Source: Chara braunii (Eukaryota; Streptophyta; Charophyceae; Charales; Characeae). From it: a stretch of 35,855 bases of DNA. Made by a program: the position numbers and the translations under genes. Every line of letters begins with the position of its first letter. Position 1 is the first letter of the stretch. Below the pieces are notes generated by a model that had not been told where the DNA came from, searched no databases, and saw nothing but the letters and a program-made list of their open reading frames with translations. Positions 30,858 through 35,855 of this stretch are shown piece by piece. Location of the stretch: assembly GCA_003427395.1 (NCBI GenBank), contig BFEA01000376.1, forward strand, positions 661,336 through 697,190. The letters run 5' to 3'.

Positions 30858-31632
30858 AACCTTCGAGCATGTGTTGCTGAGCATCTCGGACCTCGCTCAC
30901 AAAGAAAGAATGGAGGGTGGCAGTTCAATGATCCCCCCCCCCCCTCTCCCGGGCCTCGTGCCCCCATGTTCTTTGCCTCCCCCCTTTCCCTTTTTGGTTG
31001 GGGTGATTAAGAAGGGGGCACCACAGGGCCACAGGCGGTGATTGCCCAATTTGCCCGTTGTATCGCAATGCTCGTAGTGCATTTGGAAGGAAAGGAGGGG
31101 GTGCCAGGGGGAGGGGGGAGGAGGAGAGGAATGTATGTGCTCTTTATTTTAAGCACCTCCTCTCAGTGGATCTGTTGATCGCACACTTGCCTGCTTTTTT
31201 TGACATAATGATGGAAAAAACCATTCAGTTTCTTTACGGACGCGCAATTTTTTTGTCCTTTTTCTTTTGTTTTCTTTTTCTGTGGCATTCTTCTTTTGGT
31301 GTTCCAAGTTACGAAAAGCAGCGTGTTGCCTGTGCCTGACAAGTGGAGATATACTGATGCCGATAATGGATTGGGAGTATGAACCATCAATTTGACTGAC
31401 AGTTGTGCACGGCTTATTTCTGACGTTGCCCACAAGGCATCATCGGCATTGCTTGCCTTGTTCAGACACTTCGACCTTGCACATCTTGTTCAGACACCAA
31501 AAACGAGGGACAGAAAATAGGAGAAATAGAGAAGGGAAAAAGGAAAAGGAGGAAAAGCAAGCAACGCCTTTCCCGTTGACAAGCATAAAGGATCACCTGC
31601 TGGCTTGTCATAAGCAACCGAAGCGTGTGTCC

Positions 31633-31634
<2 letters not shown>
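30858..31634. other. Unassigned stretch
   Basis: Contains a C10 run near 30933-30942 and a G-rich patch near 31095-31125. Conflicting short frames on both strands, no domain recognised. Confidence 0.3.

Positions 31635-31724
<90 letters not shown>
31635..31724. repeat. Compound (GT)n(GA)n microsatellite
   Basis: About 40 bp of GT (31635-31674) runs directly into about 50 bp of GA (31675-31724). Confidence 0.95.
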
Positions 31725-31727
<3 letters not shown>

Positions 31728-33069
31728 CCCTTGCTTAGGGACAGGACCAAACAATCTGCATCCACAACGTTGGCAGCTGCATGGCAAGTGTGTGTGCCTA
31801 AAATGGAGGAGAGGAGGGTGGGATAAAAGACGGAAATGAACCGCTTAAGAGGGGGGAGAAGGGCCAATTGTGCAAGCCCAAGGACACGGCACACTGGGCA
31901 AACACCTGCTGCACCATTTTGCTTGGGCAGTAATCACCCCATAATAAGAACACTCATATCTTGCCTGGCATGCGGAGATAAACCGGCACCATCTTCCACA
32001 GGGCAAGGGCTGGTCCTGAGCCCCTAATACGCATGTCTGGTCTGCAATGCCGAAGAGGAAGAAGACGTCCTTTTCTGTATCAGAAGAAACTCAGATTGCT
32101 TGGAGCAGCCTATAATATTGGGGCTTGGGCCCACCTGGATGTTATAGCTCTGCCTCTGGATTTGCTAAGGCTCTCCCTCTATTGGAATGGACCAACTCCT
32201 GCTCGCTATTTGGTCCAGCGTCTCATAGAAAAAAGGAGGAGGACTACTACAAGTCCATGAAGACGAAAATCTGAAGGATTTCTCTCAATACCTTCGTCCC
32301 CGAACCCAATGCCCTATTATTATGACCGCGTTGGATTGGGATGGGCAGCTTATATATGTTCGTTTCTGTTTGGGGAAGAAAGTAGGACTTCCCTGGATAA
32401 ATCTGAGTCGGTTCTGGTGAATCTGACTGCAATGACGGACAGCTTCCGTCATTGAAGTTCTGTCAAGGCCGTGCCCTGATTCAAGCTGGCAAAAGAATCA
32501 GTGGGCGTTAAATGAACCCTAGCAGTGACTTCCACCCAATGAACGGCTTGGTTGGATGCCGTTCATGGGCAAGCTCTGTTGGAATAGAGTACTATGAGGG
32601 ATAAAAATAAAATTTCTAGGGCCAGTGTATCTTAGCAGAGTCCACGAACAGCCAGCTGTGGGTGGGACTTTTGTAGGCTGGCATTCACATCCACATGACG
32701 TGGTATACTGTGAAGTGTTTTTTAATCATCCTCCTGTGTCAGACAAAAACATTTAGAAAAGTGAACATGGTGACAAGTCCTTCCATCAGGATCGTGGATG
32801 TGAAGGCATACCGTTCTTTTGTTTTCTTTTCCGTTCGTCTTTTGCTGCAGGATTTGATGTAGTTTTGATGACCTTGTAAAAAAAAAACGAAAAACAAGAA
32901 GGGAACGAAAAACTTGAAAAATGCAGGAAAAATTGGGCAGCCTGCGGAGAGCTGGCATCCATCGGGCTCGCAGTTGTCAGAGCATGCTCTCCTTTTTCTT
33001 CTTTTCTCCCTTTTCCTTTTTCTTTTGTCCTTTTCTAAAAGAGGTATCCCCTAACATTATTATATCTAT
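31725..33069. other. Unassigned stretch
   Basis: No gene assigned. A plus-strand frame near 32030-32090 reads ...CLVCNAEEEEDVLFC..., which loosely recalls the CxxC...C zinc tail of LINE reverse transcriptases, but no neighbouring RT motifs were found. An A-rich patch lies at 32877-32925. Confidence 0.3.
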
Positions 33070-33160
33070 CTGACTCCACCATGATTTGAGCTCATGATAT
33101 GTTCATCAACAGCTGTGTATGTGTACCATTTAGCCAAATGGGCTGGGTCTGTTTTCGTTT
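33070..33160 (-). mobile_element. tRNA-like (SINE head) remnant, strongly decayed
   Basis: On the minus strand GCCCATTTGGCTAAATGGTA (box A-like, 33125-33137) precedes GAGCTCAAATC (box B-like, 33083-33093) with tRNA-like spacing. It is too diverged to place in family 1 with confidence. Confidence 0.35.
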
Positions 33161-33528
33161 CTTTTTCTTTCCTTTCGGTGGAGGATTGCACTCTGGTGTA
33201 ATTCCAGTTTTTATTTAATGGGCTTCACATGTCCCCCCAGTTTTTTTTTTCTTATAGAATGCCTCTCGATGCTGTTCAGTTTCACAGAATGCCTCGGAAC
33301 GTTATTCTGCATCGTGAATGCCCCACCAATGACCAGAATCCTCCATACAGAGGGAAACTTTGGAAAGCAAAGGAGTGGCATCCTGCGAGTATTCCCTATT
33401 AGTGTAAAATGGTCCGCCTCCAACTATTGTTGTCACTTTTTGAGACATCATTTTGGTATAGCGCTGATTATGTAATCTATTAGGGTGCTGATTATGTAAT
33501 TTATGTAATCTGTTAGGGTGTTCTTCTT

Positions 33529-33753
33529 TTTCTTTTTTTTTTTACCTCGCCAGGCTTGTGCTATGGGGGTTGATACGAGCATCCTCCTGCAGCACTCACC
33601 CGTCAATGGCTCCTGTTTTATTGGTTCGGAGCCGCACCTGCTGTGCTACGGGGTTGATACGAGCATCCTCCCTTAGCAATCACCCGTCAAGGGCTCCTGT
33701 CTTATTGGTGGGGAGCCGCTCCTGCTGGAAACCAGGTCCAGTGTCCTTGATAC
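33529..33753 (-). mobile_element. SINE-like element, family 2 subtype D, with internal 85-bp dimer
   Basis: On the minus strand it starts ACACTGGACCTGGTTTCCAG (like copy B's GCGCTGGACCCGGTTTC). It then has two 85-bp units (plus-strand about 33553-33638 and 33639-33723) each containing GGGTTGATACGAGCATCCTC and CACCCGTCAA, and ends in an A-rich tail (T-rich tract at about 33523-33543). ATGTAATCTRTTAG lies on both sides (about 33507-33520 and 33767-33780) and may be a TSD, but this word is locally repeated so the call is uncertain. Dimeric bodies are common in SINEs. Confidence 0.55.
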
Positions 33754-33767
33754 ACAAAACAAAACAT

Positions 33768-33957
33768 GTAATCTATTAGTTAGTTGTATTTTCTCAATTT
33801 CTTAATGGTCATTTTGAGGTGCAGTGTGACTATGTATTCGTATGTATATACCAAACAATTTTGTAATCTATTAGTTAGTTGTATTTTCTCAATTTCTTGA
33901 TGGTCATTTTGAGGTGCAGTGTGACTATGTATTCGTATGTATATACCAAACAATTTT
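33768..33957 (+). repeat. Near-perfect 94-bp tandem duplication
   Basis: TGTAATCTATTAGTTAGTTG begins at 33768 and 33862. The copies differ at a single position (CTTAATGG versus CTTGATGG). This is either a very recent duplication or an assembly duplicate. Confidence 0.85.
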
Positions 33958-33964
33958 TATACTC

Positions 33965-34159
33965 AGGGCCTACTCTCAGGCGGTACTTGGGCTAACTTTA
34001 TCATCAATGTTATCTGACGGCATTTATGGCCCGACCTGGATGTATATAAACCCAATTACGTCCAAACGTAAATGACGAAGTCGTAGTGTGAGTATGCCCT
34101 CACTGGGATTATTGTGAAGATGCGCGACCTCAAGCGAAGTCGCAGTGTGAATTTGCCCT
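33965..34159. mobile_element. MITE-like element (AGGGCATACTCAC termini), copy 2, plus an extra right end
   Basis: The left end AGGGCCTACTCTCAGGCGG (33965-) and right end GTGTGAGTATGCCCT (ending 34100) bracket the internal word CAATTACGTCCA shared with copy 1 at 16608-16730. A second right-end-like unit, AGCGAAGTCGCAGTGTGAAT then TTGCCCT, ends at 34159, parallel to GACGAAGTCGTAGTGTGAGT ending copy 2. So the right terminus is duplicated in direct orientation. Confidence 0.55.
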
Positions 34160-34945
34160 TCCGCATATCGCAATCGTCAGTTTTGGGGTATCCGCTCCTG
34201 AGGGAAAAAACGGCAAAGGCACAATGGCCCTTCATAAGACGAGAAAAAGGCAAGAAAAAAAAACGGTAAGCGCTCAATGTCTTGTTTGAAGAGACGAAGA
34301 ACCAAGCAGGACAAAAAAACGGTGAACGTCCAGTGGCAGCAGCTGTTTTCGAACCAAAAAAAACTTGAAAAAGGTATCTAGCGGGTGCTTGTATGCGGGC
34401 AAGATTTCTTGTGGACTATTTAGTTTAGCACCATGGGGAGCTACTGGACTTTCGGGGCATGTCAAAAGTTGCCCTGTAAAGAACCTTGACCTGTCAGAGT
34501 GCACCTGGACATCATCAGTGCACGTTCAGGCACGGTCTTCGTGGTCATCTTTTCACAGTGTCTGTAACCGAGCCGGGTGGTTCGATTGTGTCCTCGTGGT
34601 GAGGCAGAGATGGAGGGGAGGAGGGAGGGGAAAACAGAAGCATTTGACCGGAACCCTGTGTAGTGGTCACCTCCTTTCTTGTTGAGATGGGGGAAGGATG
34701 GTGTAGGGTGTCTGAGGTCTTCGTGTTGAGAACTGTCGTCAATGACTGAGGAAACAGATGCCATAAAACTGGGAAATAGTAAAGCGAGACAATTGAGAGA
34801 ATTAATTGATGGGTAGATCGGCCAATCGGCGACCGGGATCTTTGCATTGCTGGTGTTAACTGTGATTGTGACATGGGTCGCTTGCTGATCACATTATGTG
34901 CGCATGTGAATGCTGTAAATTGCAAAGAAATGATCAATGGACACA
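34160..34945. other. Unassigned stretch
   Basis: Frames on opposite strands overlap (34365-34685 plus; 34462-34764 and 34545-34937 minus) with no recognisable domain. No RNA or repeat identified. Confidence 0.3.
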
Positions 34946-35491
34946 GTTGAAAGGGATTTCATGGTTTTGTGGACCGAAACCCAGTCTCATGATCCCAGTG
35001 CACCAGTGGTCCTAGTCCCAACTGTAGAAAGGCCCGGTAGGTTATGAGGCCAAGTCTCTTTGAGTAGTGTCCGAGAGGTAGGCTCGGCAGGGTCCTGTAG
35101 GCCGTGTCAGTCCAGTCTCGTCTCAAGCAAAGTCTTTGGCCCAGGGCCCTAAAAAGGTCATTGAACATTCACGGTGTGTCAAAGGCCGAAATCACTTTTC
35201 TGGCCTGATACCCCTGGTAGCCTGCCAGCCCGGGATTTCGGCCTTTGACTCATGGAATGTTGAGCGACCTTCTTCGAATCCTGGGCCGCTGATGCTGCGT
35301 GAGATGAGACACGACCCACCGGACCCTGCTGAACTAACCTATTGGACACCACTCAAAAGGGGTTTGACCTCCTAACTTACCAGGCCCTTCCACGGCAGGC
35401 ACCACAACCATTGCTAGACTGGGACCATGAGACCGGGACCGGGTCCTCAAGACCATAAGAGGTTGAAAGGGATTTCACTGTTTTGAGGACC
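34946..35491. mobile_element. Large foldback element with about 220-bp arms and flanking 30-bp direct repeats
   Basis: The left arm (about 34965-35193) and right arm (35234-about 35455) are inverted complements along nearly their whole length. Shared words include CAGTCTCATGATCCCAG / CTGGGACCATGAGACCG, GAAAGGCCCGGTAGGTTA / TAACTTACCAGGCCCTTC, GCAGGGTCCTGTAGG / CCGGACCCTGCT and a perfect inner 16-bp pair GTCAAAGGCCGAAATC (35178-35193) / GATTTCGGCCTTTGAC (35234-35249) around a 40-nt loop. GTTGAAAGGGATTTCAYKGT...GGACC lies in direct orientation at both ends (34946-34975, 35462-35491; 27 of 30 identical). This is either a long TSD-like repeat or the start of a second copy. It is non-coding and could transcribe into a long hairpin. 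Confidence 0.75.
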
Positions 35492-35855
35492 CCCTTTGCC
35501 CATTCCTTTTCATGCACTTGCAACACTTTCTCCCACCCCCTTACCTTTTCTCTCTTGTCCTTGTTCCCTTCTCTGCTCGTTCCCTTCCTACCACGGCTCT
35601 TTTACCCTTTTCCCCTCACTTCGTCTCCCTTTGATCCCACTAGAGGGCCCCTCACTTCGTCTCCCTTTGATCCCACTAGAACCCCTCCAATCACACTACT
35701 TTCACTCCAGGTGCTAACTTTGTCGCTCCTCTCTCTGCTCCCCCCTCCTATCACGGGTACTTTTCCAGTTGTTGCCATTTTTCCTTTCCTTCCTATCATG
35801 GCCGTTTTCCCCTTTCCTCCATCTCCTCTGTTCCTACCATGACTGCTCCCCCCCC
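35492..35855. repeat. Pyrimidine-rich minisatellite-like tract
   Basis: The plus strand is almost all C and T. A 36-bp unit CCCCTCACTTCGTCTCCCTT (then TGATCCCACTAGA) starts at 35612 and 35648. Loose CCTAYCAYGGC-type words followed by TTTTCC recur near 35586, 35746, 35792 and 35832. The 119-codon frame through it is composition-driven. Confidence 0.6.

Noticed and set aside
32030-32095. CLVCNAEEEEDVLFC as a LINE zinc tail
   Set aside because: The spacing does not match the CxxC...HxxxxC motif and no RT sequence lies upstream.

Overview
This window reads as intergenic, repeat-dominated nuclear DNA of a eukaryote, with no intact protein-coding gene that I can recognise. Evidence for a eukaryote: decayed LINE reverse-transcriptase sequence, three U6 spliceosomal RNA-like copies, tRNA-headed SINE-like elements with A-rich tails and target-site duplications (TSDs), foldback/MITE-like elements, long CT/GA/GT microsatellites, and stop codons in every frame. 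The plant-type CxxC...HxxxxC zinc-binding tail of the LINE and the plant-like 5' stem of one U6 copy point to the green lineage. A charophyte alga such as Chara is my guess, not something the sequence proves.

Layout. 0.3-0.75 kb: an array of ACTCTCGA/TCGAGAGT motifs. 0.87-1.46 kb: two tRNA-like SINE pieces. 1.9-3.1 kb: short direct repeats, then a poor-quality duplicated stretch with Ns and poly-C. 4.3-4.5 kb: a second SINE family. 4.7-8.3 kb: a minus-strand decayed LINE (endonuclease, linker, reverse transcriptase with LADD, zinc-binding tail). 10.9-12.3 kb: G-rich tandem repeats, a 200-bp foldback, a SINE copy and a TIR element. 13.4 kb: a U6 retrocopy with TSDs. 14.4-16.0 kb: inverted repeats and a 100-bp tandem array. 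16.6-18.5 kb: MITE-like elements, three SINE copies and several insertions made only of a poly(A)/poly(T) tract between direct repeats; an assembly gap lies here. 19.15 kb: an exact 38-bp Nextera mate-pair junction adapter, so sequence on either side may not be contiguous in the genome. 19.2-28 kb: mostly low-copy-looking DNA with microsatellites and some splice-like signals. 28.2 kb: a U6 retrocopy with poly(A) tail and perfect 16-bp TSD. 29.2-34.2 kb: SINE, TIR and MITE copies. 34.9-35.5 kb: a large foldback. The end is pyrimidine-rich.

How the parts fit: the LINE is the kind of element that supplies endonuclease and reverse transcriptase in trans. The SINEs, U6 copies and tail-only insertions all carry target-primed reverse transcription signatures (A-rich 3' ends, 12-18 bp TSDs). 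The most interesting biology is this apparent high rate of trans-mobilisation, including recurrent 'tail-only' insertions. All comparisons were made by eye; no alignment or database search was run.
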